From positions 930,001 to 994,000 of the forward strand of contig JAUILU010000001.1 of the NCBI GenBank assembly GCA_030432905.1: 64,000 nucleotides of DNA, in the 5' to 3' direction. The position numbers and the translations under genes are program-made. The DNA is from Phycisphaerae bacterium (GTDB lineage: Bacteria; Planctomycetota; Phycisphaerae; Phycisphaerales; UBA1924). Of the stretch, positions 1 through 8,905 are shown piece by piece. The notes under the pieces are model-generated. The model was given only the letters and a program-made list of their open reading frames with translations, had not been told where the DNA came from and did not search any database. The stretch's first letter is position 1, and the number at the start of each line of letters is the position of its first letter.

Positions 1-1
1 A

Positions 2-139
2 CGCTTTACAAAGTCGATCGGAGTGGCGCTTCAGATGCTTGAGCCGCTCATGATCCTAACCATGGGGTGTGTTCTCGGTTTCGTCGCCGTCGCAATGATG
101 CTGCCGCTCTTCCGCTCAGCATGGGTCCTAGCAAACTAA
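2..139 (+). CDS. Type II secretion/type IV pilus inner-membrane protein, GspF/PilC family (C-terminal end only)
   Basis: The window opens inside this gene; only the last 45 codons and the TAA stop are present. They read as a hydrophobic C-terminus with the pattern LEPLMILTMGCVLGFVAVAM followed by a Leu-Pro-Leu-Phe segment. This is the conserved final transmembrane helix of GspF/PilC proteins, the polytopic inner-membrane platform on which pseudopilins or pilins are assembled. The match covers only the last helix, so the family call rests on a short but distinctive stretch. It may be related to the prepilin-like proteins further along, but that link is inference. The gene converges with the kinase gene ending at 457. 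Confidence 0.72.
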   Translation, partial: RFTKSIGVALQMLEPLMILTMGCVLGFVAVAMMLPLFRSAWVLAN

Positions 140-456
140 GTTCAGGGAACGGTCCGGAGCTAGTTGATACTAGTTTCAACACTGAGAATGCCTCTGCAGT
201 CTCCATCATTGTTTAGAGTCGCGTAGCGAACTCGTGAATGGCGGGCATAGCAAGACAGCAGAGATGAGAATGTTCGACATCACAGGTGCGAACACATACT
301 TCTCACAGGTGTTGACTAAGAAAGTGGTAGATTATCAAGAAGAGTTTCAGGCACGCTAGGAACCATACGGAGCTGTGGTATCGCTCACACACACGCTCAA
401 TCGCTGCCTAGGTTTCGTTTCTTACTAGCCAGAAGAATTGATTGTGTATCTTTGCA
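140..456. other. Intergenic region between convergent genes
   Basis: About 317 bases lie between the end of the GspF-like gene and the end of the kinase gene. I see no convincing coding frame, tRNA or strong terminator hairpin. A short inverted repeat (CTAGT/ACTAG) lies near 163-176, but it is too small to name. Confidence 0.5.
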
Positions 457-3138
457 CTATTGTGTACTCGTTTCCCCGCTCTCCGCTTTCAGTCTGGCCG
501 ACCATTCTTGCATAGTCTTGTCATGGCCGGCTGTTGGCTCGGCTTCGTGCCACGCCTCATGGACCTGAACAATCAGATTTCCAGCGCCCTGAGCACGCGG
601 ATGTGCCGATCCGTACGTCGCGCACATTAACTCATAACCTTCGATCGCTCCCGCTGCTGCCTCTTCATAGCGGTCCATTTCGAGCAGAGTCGTCGCATGC
701 TGGCCCAGAAAGGCGGCGGTAATCCAGTGTCCGGGCGGGAATGCCACCCGAGCAGCAGCCACCGATCGTGCGCCCAGGCTCTCTGCTTCTTCAAGCAATC
801 CCTGGTCCCTCAGCGCTGTGCCAAGATTGTTCATTCCGATGACTGTCTCTGGGTGGTTCTCGCCCAGGGTCACCTTGTACAGCTCAAGTGCTTCGCGGTA
901 CACACGCTCCGCGTCGCCGGGCTGATTCATAGCACGGTAAAGACCGCCGAGATTGTTGAGAGATCGCACCGTGTGAGGGTGCTCGTTCCCGAGCGTTTGT
1001 TGCCGACCCTTAAGTACTTCTTGATAGTAAGATTCGGCCTCGGCTAGCTTATTCTGCTGCTTGAGGTTTATGCCAAGATTGCTGATCGAACTGAGTGTCC
1101 GTGGGTGATCGTTCCCCAGGACTGCCCTGCTGCCCTCAAGAGCCAGCCGGAAGAAAGACTCGGCGTCAGCATGCAAGCCTTTCATTTCGAGGACGCCGCC
1201 CATGTTGTTCAGAGCGGCAAGTGTGCGCTCGTGTTCGTCGCCGTAGATGAATCTGTGTGCTTCGAGGGATTCTCGGTGAAAGGCCTCGGCTTCATCAAAT
1301 CGACCCATCTGCGAGAGCAGTAAACCGTAGTTATCGAGCACAAGCAGCGTCTCGCTATGGTCGTTGCCCAACACATCCCTGCACCGTTCGAGCAACCCAT
1401 CGAAGATCGCCTCAGCCTCATCGAGCCGCCCGAGATGCGTCAGAACGAGTCCAAGACTGCTGAGTGCATGTACGGTGTTGGCATCGTTCTCTCCGAACGT
1501 ATCCTTGAAAGTCTCAGCCGCGCCACGCTGGATACTCTCCGACAGCTCCAGCAGACCGACACGCTCCGCGGATTGTGCGAGTGATTGCATGAGCTTTGCG
1601 CGTATAACGGGCTGATCTTCAAACCGGCTCTCGATTGCTCGACGCGACGGCTCAAAGAGCGATGTGTTGAGCGTGTCCATCGCGAGACCAGTAAAGTCGA
1701 TACCTTGGAGCACCTCGTCGTATTCCAGTTGCTCGGAGAGTCCTTTGCGTATACCGAGCCCGATTGTCATTGCGTCCAACTCTGAGAGCTGATCCTGCTG
1801 GAACTCGGATACGGACTCGAGCTGATACGAGCGTAACTGCTCGGCAGCCAATGCTTCGGCTACTCTCAGATTGGCTTTGTTTGCGTCTCGCCGGGCGTTG
1901 TCCGCGCGGAATGCAAAGAGCGAAATCCCGATCAGGCCGATGAGCATGATCACAAAGCTCACTGCGACTCCGCCGACAAGTGTGCGGTTCCGTCTGCTAA
2001 ATTTTTGGAGTTGGTACCAAGTGCTCGCTGGCCTAGCCTGAATCGGCTGGTTCTCAAGATACCTAGTAATGTCATCGGCAAATGCTGCGGGAGTCGAATA
2101 TCGCCGCGTGGGATCCTTCTCTAGAGCTGTTGCAACGATCGTCTCTATATCGCCCCGGAGCGTCCGGTTCAGAGTGCTGAGTCGGGAAGGATCATCTTGC
2201 TGAATGATCCGCACGGCTTCATAGATCGCGCTCTCGCCCAGTTCGTAAGGCAGTCGGCCGGTAAGCAACTCAAAGGCGAGCACGCCAAGCGAGTACACAT
2301 CCGACCGCATATCAACGAGACTCGGATCACCGCAGGCCTGTTCAGGTGACATATAGGCCAGCGTGCCGATGAGCCTCCCGATATCGGTTCGCATCGTAGT
2401 GATCTGAACATCCGACTCGGTAAGCTTTGCAACACCGAAATCGAGCACGCGAGGCTCGGGCCCAGCCTTGGAACCGGACTCGGTCACGAGTATGTTCGCC
2501 GGCTTCAGATCTCGATGGATGACACCCTGCTGATGTGCGTGCTGGACCGCCCCGGCGACCTTCCTCAGCAATCTGAGGACCTGATCTGAACCCAGCCCGC
2601 GCGACTTGACATAATCGTTAATCGGCTCGCCATCGATGAACTCCATCGCGAAGTACGGGCTGCCGTCTTGGATGCCGGCCTCGAAGATCTGCGCAATACC
2701 CGGATGCTGAAGCCGACCGAGTGTCTCGGCTTCGAGCTCAAACCTCCGTCGGGCGCGATCCGAGGGCAGCGATTGCTTCAAGACTTTCAGGGCAACTCGG
2801 CGCTCGGGCTTATCTTGTGTCGCTAGATAGACAACACCCATCCCGCCTTCGCCGAGTACGCGCTCAATCGTATATTTACCGATCTTTGCACCGATAGCTG
2901 TAGTTCTTTGTTGACCACCGCCTTGTTCAAGCAGCAGGCGTCGCGATGCGATCGCGCTGTCGCTCAATGGATCATCGGAGGATGCAGGATGGCTTGCTGC
3001 TGTGACGAGGCGCGACAGCTCGCGCCGCATCTCTTCGTCGCCTTCCGCTAGATTCTTGATAAGTGCCTCGCGCTCGGAAGGCTTGGCCTCCATCACACGT
3101 GCAAACACCTCTGGTAGGTCTGGTTGTGCCGTACTCAT
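457..3138 (-). CDS. Membrane-anchored Ser/Thr protein kinase with C-terminal TPR repeats
   Basis: This 893-residue protein has an N-terminal segment of about 85 residues, then a Hanks-type kinase domain (about 88-365). The glycine loop GEGGMG is at 96-101, the ATP lysine at 118, HRDLKPAN with catalytic Asp210, and DFG with Asp233, so it should be active. One hydrophobic helix at about 387-409 anchors it. The rest (about 540-850) is a row of roughly 42-residue kinesin-light-chain-like TPRs repeating the pattern TLxxxxNLGxxLxxxGxxxEAE. Its ATG overlaps the stop of the sigma factor gene upstream by three bases (ATGA-type coupling), so the two are probably co-translated. In planctomycetes such kinases often accompany ECF sigma factors and may control them; the phosphorylation target here is not shown by the sequence. 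Confidence 0.9.
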   Translation of the reverse strand: MSTAQPDLPEVFARVMEAKPSEREALIKNLAEGDEEMRRELSRLVTAASHPASSDDPLSDSAIASRRLLLEQGGGQQRTTAIGAKIGKYTIERVLGEGGMGVVYLATQDKPERRVALKVLKQSLPSDRARRRFELEAETLGRLQHPGIAQIFEAGIQDGSPYFAMEFIDGEPINDYVKSRGLGSDQVLRLLRKVAGAVQHAHQQGVIHRDLKPANILVTESGSKAGPEPRVLDFGVAKLTESDVQITTMRTDIGRLIGTLAYMSPEQACGDPSLVDMRSDVYSLGVLAFELLTGRLPYELGESAIYEAVRIIQQDDPSRLSTLNRTLRGDIETIVATALEKDPTRRYSTPAAFADDITRYLENQPIQARPASTWYQLQKFSRRNRTLVGGVAVSFVIMLIGLIGISLFAFRADNARRDANKANLRVAEALAAEQLRSYQLESVSEFQQDQLSELDAMTIGLGIRKGLSEQLEYDEVLQGIDFTGLAMDTLNTSLFEPSRRAIESRFEDQPVIRAKLMQSLAQSAERVGLLELSESIQRGAAETFKDTFGENDANTVHALSSLGLVLTHLGRLDEAEAIFDGLLERCRDVLGNDHSETLLVLDNYGLLLSQMGRFDEAEAFHRESLEAHRFIYGDEHERTLAALNNMGGVLEMKGLHADAESFFRLALEGSRAVLGNDHPRTLSSISNLGINLKQQNKLAEAESYYQEVLKGRQQTLGNEHPHTVRSLNNLGGLYRAMNQPGDAERVYREALELYKVTLGENHPETVIGMNNLGTALRDQGLLEEAESLGARSVAAARVAFPPGHWITAAFLGQHATTLLEMDRYEEAAAGAIEGYELMCATYGSAHPRAQGAGNLIVQVHEAWHEAEPTAGHDKTMQEWSARLKAESGETSTQ

Positions 3139-3743
3139 GATTGGGGCACGTCCCTGGCGGTCTCATCGCTCAACTGATCAAACCGAGAACGGATGAATGC
3201 GCGAGCAAACTGCCAATCGAGTCTTGCCGAGCTTTCCGAGATTTCGAGAAGCTTGCCGATTTCTTCGAACGTAAGCATCCCGAACGCTCTGAGCTCGAAG
3301 ACTTCGGCTTGACGCTCATGCGGCTGGCGGAGCGTCTCAAGCATCTCGTGAATATCCGCAAGGTCGATCTGCTGGGGGTTCACGGCACCGTCTGCGTCGT
3401 GCAACGTGTACCTCACACCATCGCCGCCACGCTTCAGCGATTTCTTCGCTCGCGCGGCATCAGCCATCACCTGCCGCATCGCTCTCGAAGCGAGTGCCAG
3501 AAAGTGAGTACGGTCGCTGACGTCGGTAAGCTTCCCGTTGATTTTGAGCCATGCCTCATGAACGAGTGCTGTCGCATTTATTGTTGCGGCGTGGTTGTTG
3601 CCCGCGACACTGCCCGCGATGTGGCGCATCTCCTCGTACGCCAATCTCACGACCTGGGCCTCGGCATGACTGGCATCATGCCCCTCCCGGATCTCGCGGA
3701 GATAGTGGGTTATTGCGCCGTCCTGACCGCCAGCGTTCTGCAT
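3135..3743 (-). CDS. ECF-type RNA polymerase sigma factor (TIGR02999-like)
   Basis: Predicted at 202 residues. An ECF core is visible: ATALVHEAWLKI, then the region-2-like block FLALASRAMRQVMADAARAK with a following KRGG, and a region-4 helix-turn-helix near the C-terminus (HERQAEVFELRAFGMLTFEE, then IGKLLEISESSARLDWQFAR). This is the pattern of the sigma-70 ECF family found with Ser/Thr kinases in planctomycetes and acidobacteria. A longer frame opens at 3911, but its first 56 residues are Arg/Cys-rich and not family-like, so the ATG at 3743 is preferred; no clear Shine-Dalgarno site precedes it. The stop overlaps the kinase start. Confidence 0.85.
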   Translation of the reverse strand: MQNAGGQDGAITHYLREIREGHDASHAEAQVVRLAYEEMRHIAGSVAGNNHAATINATALVHEAWLKINGKLTDVSDRTHFLALASRAMRQVMADAARAKKSLKRGGDGVRYTLHDADGAVNPQQIDLADIHEMLETLRQPHERQAEVFELRAFGMLTFEEIGKLLEISESSARLDWQFARAFIRSRFDQLSDETARDVPQS

Positions 3744-3937
3744 ACCAAACAGTGTACTTGGCTTGTTGACCCTGCCCCTGCCCGAGTGCGTTGAATGGCG
3801 AAACCTTGTCCCAACAGCTCTGCTACCACACCATCTCCGTCGCACATCGATAGGTGGTTGTACGGCTTTGCAGCGATAGTGAGTCGTACTCTGCATTGAG
3901 GTCGTGCACATCTGAATGTGTCATCCTTCCTAAATCA

Positions 3938-3963
3938 CCCGCAGACCCTTTCGGGCCTGCGGG
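3938..3963 (-). terminator. Hairpin downstream of the dockerin gene ending at 3991
   Basis: CCCGCAG and CTGCGGG arms plus an inner CCC/GGG pairing around a TTTC loop make a strong hairpin. It sits about 28 bases past the stop of the gene at 3991-5925 and before the sigma factor gene. The T-rich tail on the minus strand is short, so termination is likely but not certain. Confidence 0.55.
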
Positions 3964-3990
3964 ATTTCGATCTGGTTGTGATCGGAGGAT

Positions 3991-5925
3991 TTATGAACAG
4001 CCGTTGTTGTAGTTACCGACCCATGCCGAGAAGTCGGTCGGGGTGCAGTTGCCGTCGCCGTTCTGGTCGCACTGGATTGAGCCGCTGTTGTACGCACCGA
4101 CCCATGCGGTGAAGTCGGTCGGCGTGACTTGACCGTCGAGGTTGGTGTCGGCTGGGCAGTCGTACTCGTTGATGCTCAGGATGTAGGGCGTGCCCGAGGC
4201 AGTGCCGTCGGCTGCGAAGGGGGCTGCAAGGAGATTGACCGAGTGATCACCGGCGGGCAGCGCGACGCGGAGGGAGCCGTACTCGCCGGCACTAGAAGAC
4301 GCGCCTGGCCCACCCGCATTTAGGATGCTGCAGAAATCAGTCGCGGGCAGCGGCGTGGTCGTTGCAATGGCTTCGAGTCCTGTCGTGCTGATGAACTCAA
4401 ACTCAACGACGGTCGGCTGCGCGATATTGAATCGGTAGATGTCCTGGTCGCCGAAGTTTGCTGCGAAGTTGTCCTCGAAGTAGGTGCCGGTAGTGCCGCA
4501 GATGGTATCGCCAAGATTGACGTCCTCGGGCGAGAGAGAGCCGAAGACACAGGCGTCGTTGGTCCCGCCGTCGAGTGCGATGAAGTTATCAAAGGGGACG
4601 GGCTCCTGCTCTTCATAGCTCCCAGGGGGGCAACTGGGGATCTGCGGGCGGAAGCTGAGGGTGTAGTTGCTGCCACAGCTTGAGTTATCTGTGCCCTCCA
4701 CTGCAATGTAGTATGTGCCCGGGTTGAGTGTGCCAGAGAACGATGCGCGTTCGAAGGGCTGAGCGTCAAGGCCTCCGATGTTTGGCTGCAGATTCGCGCA
4801 GCCCGGCATGCCGGGTACAGTCTGGATCACGAACCCAAACCTGACTTCGGACTCCGATTCGATCGAGAGTGTGTAGCTGGTATTCTCGGTGATCACAACT
4901 TCATACCAGTCTGCATCGTCAGTGCCGGAGCTGCCGTTGATGGTCTGCCCGATGCTCAAGCTGCCAAAGTTGCTTCCGGCGAAGCACCCGTCGTTGATGC
5001 CGTTCCCAAAGCCGGGGCAGACGGCCTCGCCCTCGGCGAGTGCGCCTGCGGACAGAGCGAGCACATCGAAGGTGTACCATTCGACCTCGCCGCCCGCGCT
5101 GACTGTGTCGGCGATCCCGACACCGTTGACCGAGCCGGTCATGCTGCCGCTGTTGGAGTTGTTGGTGGTGATCGCGGCGAAGCCCTCATCGAACTCGGTC
5201 CCGAAGCCGCTGACAGACAGGGCGTAGCGTCCCGTGGGAAGACGCATGCTCAGGTAGCTCTGGAGCGAACCGTCACACGCTGAGCCGCCGCCGTTGTCGG
5301 AGGCGTCGTCATTGAAGTCAATGAGCTCGCCGGTGTCGAGGTTCCAAACGCCGATCTCGGTATCGAAGTCCGAGCCGCAGGTATCGATCTCGACGAAGCC
5401 GTCATAGGAAACAGTTCCGAGATCCTGGTGCTCGAAGAGACCCGGGATCTGGAAGCGGTAGAACTTCACCTCGCCGGGAGTTGCGCCAAAATCGCCGGCC
5501 TGAATGGTCGTGTCGATGTCGATGACCTGCGAGCCGCTCTCAACGTTCAGGGTCGCGGTGACGTTGCCTCCCTCGGAGAACACATCGGTATCGGCCTGGA
5601 AGTTGTTGCCGAAAACCGTGTCGTATCCCGAGACGCTGGCGTAGTACACACCGGGAGGAAAGAGCACACCGAGTGAACTCTGAAGCACAGTGCCACCGGG
5701 GACGACATCGTCGTTCTGGGCTCCTAGGTTTCCATTGAGCTGCCAGATCGCGATCTCGGTGTCGAAGTCTGAGCCGAGCGTGTCGAAGGTGAAGGCCAGA
5801 TCCGCGGCGAGCGGGTCAGACTTTGTCAGCATGCCGAGTTCTTGCTCGACTGCTGGCTGGGCATAGGTGGTTCCCGCACACAAAGCGAGGGTGAGCATAC
5901 ATACCGGTTTCCGGGGCGCTTTCAT
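3991..5925 (-). CDS. Secreted multidomain protein with PPC/DVUA0089-like domains and C-terminal dockerin-like module
   Basis: The start was placed at the ATG at 5925 because AAGGAG lies a few bases upstream and the protein then begins with a good signal peptide (cleavage near TYA-Q, about residue 22). The product has 644 residues. Two copies of the block GSDFDTEI(A/G)(I/V)W (about 50 and 195) and later segments ending in GTYYIAVEG resemble bacterial pre-peptidase C-terminal/DVUA0089 beta-sandwich domains, common in exported planctomycete proteins. The last 59 residues form a paired EF-hand-like dockerin: DTNLDGQVTPTDFTAW and DQNGDGNCTPTDFSAW. It ends GCS, one residue past the Gly-Cys end of its relatives. 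The longer upstream frame to 6357 runs antisense through the neighbour's dockerin and is not used. No catalytic domain was recognised. Confidence 0.82.
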   Translation of the reverse strand: MKAPRKPVCMLTLALCAGTTYAQPAVEQELGMLTKSDPLAADLAFTFDTLGSDFDTEIAIWQLNGNLGAQNDDVVPGGTVLQSSLGVLFPPGVYYASVSGYDTVFGNNFQADTDVFSEGGNVTATLNVESGSQVIDIDTTIQAGDFGATPGEVKFYRFQIPGLFEHQDLGTVSYDGFVEIDTCGSDFDTEIGVWNLDTGELIDFNDDASDNGGGSACDGSLQSYLSMRLPTGRYALSVSGFGTEFDEGFAAITTNNSNSGSMTGSVNGVGIADTVSAGGEVEWYTFDVLALSAGALAEGEAVCPGFGNGINDGCFAGSNFGSLSIGQTINGSSGTDDADWYEVVITENTSYTLSIESESEVRFGFVIQTVPGMPGCANLQPNIGGLDAQPFERASFSGTLNPGTYYIAVEGTDNSSCGSNYTLSFRPQIPSCPPGSYEEQEPVPFDNFIALDGGTNDACVFGSLSPEDVNLGDTICGTTGTYFEDNFAANFGDQDIYRFNIAQPTVVEFEFISTTGLEAIATTTPLPATDFCSILNAGGPGASSSAGEYGSLRVALPAGDHSVNLLAAPFAADGTASGTPYILSINEYDCPADTNLDGQVTPTDFTAWVGAYNSGSIQCDQNGDGNCTPTDFSAWVGNYNNGCS

Positions 5926-6126
5926 TTCGTTTCTCCTTGGTGGCTGATAAGCAGCAATCCACAAGGGAAAACGAGATCCATCCGAGGAAGCGCAACCCGG
6001 GAAAGAAAATCTGCACATTAGCTCACAGACTCTCACTAATTCGATTGCTGGGCCCCAAACCGCACTCGGAAGCCCTACAGAGCCTGTTTGGCAACACAGA
6101 GATCCCCACCACTCTCCCATAAAGAC

Positions 6127-6162
6127 AATCGCACCGCCGGCATTCGAGCCAGCGGTGCGATT
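6127..6162 (-). terminator. Hairpin terminator after the dockerin protein gene at 6192
   Basis: A perfect 11-bp stem (AATCGCACCGC with GCGGTGCGATT) and an inner GGC/GCC pairing lie about 30 bases downstream of the minus-strand stop at 6192. It is well placed to end that transcript before the next gene. Confidence 0.7.
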
Positions 6163-6191
6163 GCACACCAAAGTTCTAAGTGAGGGAGCGT

Positions 6192-6989
6192 TTAGCAGCC
6201 TGCGTTGTAGTTGCCAATCCATGCGCTGAAGTCGGTCGGGGTGCAGGCACCGTCGCCGTTCTGGTCGCACTCTGGTGCGTTCGAGTTGAACGCGCCAACC
6301 CATGCCGTGAAGTCGGTCGGGGTGACCATGCCGTCGCCGTTGACGTCCGCAAGGCAAGGCTCGCTGCCCTGTTCAAGAGAAAGGTCGTCGTAGAAGACCG
6401 TGCCCGTTGAGGAGCTATCGCCGAAACGGAAAGGCAAGACACTGACTGACATAGCGAACGGCGGGAAATCCCCGGCGGCGTCCATCATCTGCTGATCGGT
6501 CACGGTCATCGAGAAGGGCACCCACTGGTCATCGGTATCGCCCGAGAATGACAGCATCTCGAAGGCGGTCGCGATCGAAGAGTTTTCGCGACGGAATTCG
6601 AGTTTGATGCCCGCTTGTGCGCCGACGATCGGAGAATCGCTCGGGATGTAGTAGTAACCCGAGACGGTGACATCGCCGCCCTGCCAGACATACTCTGGGT
6701 CGAAGAACGTCAGCGTGCTCGGGTTAAAGACGTTCGTGGTTGCGCCGGCAAAGTCAGCACCCGCGGGGAACTCGATCGAGTTGTTGCCCGAGCGCACGAC
6801 AGCCGCTGGGTTGAGCCCGTCACCGAGGCTGCGTAGGCGCGCGGTGTTGAAGAAGCCCCAGCCCTCGGGAAGGCTCGAGTTGCCCGCATCGATGGTCTCG
6901 AATCCTGGGTTGTGAATCAGGTTCTGTGCCGATGCGCACGATGCAAAGCCAGCACAGCATGCGATGGCGATCGTTCTGGTTGTGGACAT
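6192..6989 (-). CDS. Secreted putative carbohydrate-binding protein with GC-type dockerin
   Basis: This 265-residue protein starts at an ATG preceded by AGGAGG at ideal spacing. The signal peptide ends near ASA-Q (residue 21). The body (about 22-205) opens with NLIHNPGFE and ends with TVFYDDLSLE, the hallmarks of CBM4/9-like jelly-roll modules, though no enzyme domain is attached. Residues 212-265 are the paired dockerin (DVNGDGMVTPTDFTAW; DQNGDGACTPTDFSAW) ending NYNAGC. It is the first gene downstream of the importer operon and has its own promoter with a LacI-type palindrome at 7046-7061. Likely role: a glucan-binding protein displayed or assembled extracellularly. The fold call is from edge motifs only. 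Confidence 0.8.
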   Translation of the reverse strand: MSTTRTIAIACCAGFASCASAQNLIHNPGFETIDAGNSSLPEGWGFFNTARLRSLGDGLNPAAVVRSGNNSIEFPAGADFAGATTNVFNPSTLTFFDPEYVWQGGDVTVSGYYYIPSDSPIVGAQAGIKLEFRRENSSIATAFEMLSFSGDTDDQWVPFSMTVTDQQMMDAAGDFPPFAMSVSVLPFRFGDSSSTGTVFYDDLSLEQGSEPCLADVNGDGMVTPTDFTAWVGAFNSNAPECDQNGDGACTPTDFSAWIGNYNAGC

Positions 6990-7045
6990 TGTCAGGCTCC
7001 TCCTGAAGGGTATTTCTGGTCATCTCAATCTCGGCCAGGGGGCCG

Positions 7046-7091
7046 ATGTAAAGGCTTACATTATTCTGACGATTCATCCTCTCTGTGTCAA
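7046..7091 (-). promoter_or_regulatory. Sigma-70-like promoter with abutting LacI-type operator
   Basis: Read on the minus strand, TTGACA (7091-7086) is followed after 17 bases by CAGAAT (7068-7063). The palindrome ATGTAAAGGCTTACAT at 7046-7061 (given on the plus strand) starts one base past the -10. It fits the LacI-family consensus TGNAANCGNTTNCA except at one central base. A repressor there would block the promoter of the dockerin gene starting at 6989. The regulator encoded at 16455 is the natural candidate. Confidence 0.68.
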
Positions 7092-7145
7092 GACTTTATT
7101 CATCACACGGCAATACCACTTATAGATGGCCTCATATGGGCCTAA

Positions 7146-8015
7146 CTAACCCTTCACAGCGCCCGACAGCGACGATCTTGTAAATGCTTTGTTCGCAATG
7201 ACAAAAACAACCAGCACGGGCAGCAACGTCAGAAGGCTGGCGGCCATCAGCAGATTCCAGGGCGTCTGGCCCGCTTTGGACTGGTACAACTGGAGCCCGA
7301 GCATCAGCGTGAACTTGTCACGGTCCACAATGAAGATCAGCGGCGCGAGGAAGTCGTTCCACATGTACGTGAAGTGAAGCAGCACCACCACCGCGATCGC
7401 GGTCTTCGAGAGAGGCAGAACGATGTGCCGGAACGTCAGCCAGTGCCCGCACCCGTCGACGCGTGCCGCCTCTTCGAGCTCTTTCGGCATGGATCGGAAA
7501 AACTGAGTCATCAAGAAGATGCTGAACGCGTTACCGAAGAAGAACTGAGCGTAGAGCGGGGCAAACGTGCCGATCCAGCCGATCTTTGTGTACAGCATGA
7601 ACAGCGGCGCCATCAGCACCGGGAACGGGATGAGCATCGTTCCGACTGTGATGACCATGAGAGACTTCCGCCCTGGCATCGGGACACGCGCCAAGCCGTA
7701 GGCGACGATGACGCTCGACACGACGCAGCCAGTGATGCCCAGGAAAACCACGATGATCGTGTTGCGGAGGTAGAGCGGGAAGTTGACCGTTGTGTCATTG
7801 AGCACCGCGGCGTAGTTGTCTTTGAGCCCATCGACCGCCAAGCCCGGCGGGTCGGGCAGGAGCGAGAAGCCTTGCTGCATCGCTTGCGACTCGGGCTTGA
7901 CCGAAGTCGCGGCCATCCAGATCAGCGGCATAGCGAATGTCATCCCGATCAGTGAGAGGAGCATCAGCCGCGATACCCGGCCTGAGATCTGCCAGCGTTT
8001 GGAGCCGTCGGTCAT
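7146..8015 (-). CDS. Carbohydrate ABC transporter permease, MalG type
   Basis: This 289-residue inner-membrane protein has six predicted helices. The EAA loop contains EAARVDGCG, which docks on the ABC ATPase, and the C-terminus FTRSSLSGAVKG is typical of the MalG/UgpE half of sugar importers. The ATG at 8015 overlaps the stop of the partner permease (ATGA), and the longer frame to 8222 is rejected because it only reads through the neighbour. This is the last gene of the run GH94, prepilin, small protein, binding protein, permease, permease. No ATPase gene accompanies it; the nearest is at 52577. Confidence 0.93.
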   Translation of the reverse strand: MTDGSKRWQISGRVSRLMLLSLIGMTFAMPLIWMAATSVKPESQAMQQGFSLLPDPPGLAVDGLKDNYAAVLNDTTVNFPLYLRNTIIVVFLGITGCVVSSVIVAYGLARVPMPGRKSLMVITVGTMLIPFPVLMAPLFMLYTKIGWIGTFAPLYAQFFFGNAFSIFLMTQFFRSMPKELEEAARVDGCGHWLTFRHIVLPLSKTAIAVVVLLHFTYMWNDFLAPLIFIVDRDKFTLMLGLQLYQSKAGQTPWNLLMAASLLTLLPVLVVFVIANKAFTRSSLSGAVKG

Positions 8016-8905
8016 GACCGTGTGCTCCAGAGCTTGCGAGTAATGGCGTAGATCCCGAGGATGCAGACTGAGATCAGAACGAGCTGCACCCACGCCATCG
8101 CGCTCGCGTAGCCCATGCGTTGGTAGAGGAACGCGTTGTCGTAGAGATAGTGCGAGTAGAAGTAGGTCGAGCGGTCCGGGCCGCCCTCGGTCATGATGTA
8201 GGGGGCAGCGAAGATCTGCCACGCGGTGATTGTCTGGATGATCGAATTGAAGAAGACCGCGGGCGCGATCGAGGGCATGGCGACGTGAACAAACTTACGT
8301 ATCGGTCCCATGCCGTCGAGCGAGCCCGCTTCATAGAGATGCTTCGGGACATCTTGGAGCGCCGCCAGATAGATCACAACCGGCTGGCCGATGCTCCAGA
8401 GTGACATGACGATGAGCGCCGCCATCGCGAATCCTCGCTCATGGAGCCAGTTCGGGCCGTTGATTCCGAAGATTGAGAGAGCAGAATTGATGAGCCCGTT
8501 GTCGCCGTTGAAAAGCCAGAGCCAAATCATCGCCGATGCGACGAGCGGCACAACGGTTGGCGCGAACACCATGAGCCTGACGATGTGGCTCACACGCGAA
8601 TCGGTATCGAGCAGTCCAGCGATCGCCAGTGCAAGCACGATCGAGAGCGGTATCACAAAGCCCGCGTAGACCAGCGTGTTCCAGATCGTCTTGATAAACA
8701 CGGGATCGGACAGTAGCGACGTGTAGTTCTCGGCACCGATCCACAGCGGCGGCTCGAGCATGGTGTACTCGGTCATGCTGTAGTACATGCTCATGCCCAT
8801 AGGGATCGCAAAGAAGAACAGCAAGCCGAGCAGCCAGGGCGACACCCAGACAAGGCCCGCAAGACGCTGGCGGAGCGGTTCGCGTTGGATCCTGTCCCTG
8901 CTCAT
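8012..8905 (-). CDS. Carbohydrate ABC transporter permease, MalF type
   Basis: A 297-residue permease of the MalF/UgpA family. The N-terminal helix is followed by the conserved GAENYTSLLSD loop, and the EAA motif region reads EAGSLDGMGPIRKF. Its ATG overlaps the stop of the solute-binding protein gene by four bases and its own stop overlaps the next permease start, so binding protein and both permeases are translationally coupled. It should form the heterodimeric channel with the MalG-type protein next to it. The substrate is unknown from this gene; neighbours point to glucan oligosaccharides. Confidence 0.93.
   Translation of the reverse strand: MSRDRIQREPLRQRLAGLVWVSPWLLGLLFFFAIPMGMSMYYSMTEYTMLEPPLWIGAENYTSLLSDPVFIKTIWNTLVYAGFVIPLSIVLALAIAGLLDTDSRVSHIVRLMVFAPTVVPLVASAMIWLWLFNGDNGLINSALSIFGINGPNWLHERGFAMAALIVMSLWSIGQPVVIYLAALQDVPKHLYEAGSLDGMGPIRKFVHVAMPSIAPAVFFNSIIQTITAWQIFAAPYIMTEGGPDRSTYFYSHYLYDNAFLYQRMGYASAMAWVQLVLISVCILGIYAITRKLWSTRS

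Noticed and set aside
3991..6357. Extension of the PPC-like protein to a start at 6357
   Set aside because: The added N-terminus is Arg/Cys-rich, antisense-like across the neighbouring dockerin region, whereas 5925 has a ribosome site and a signal peptide.
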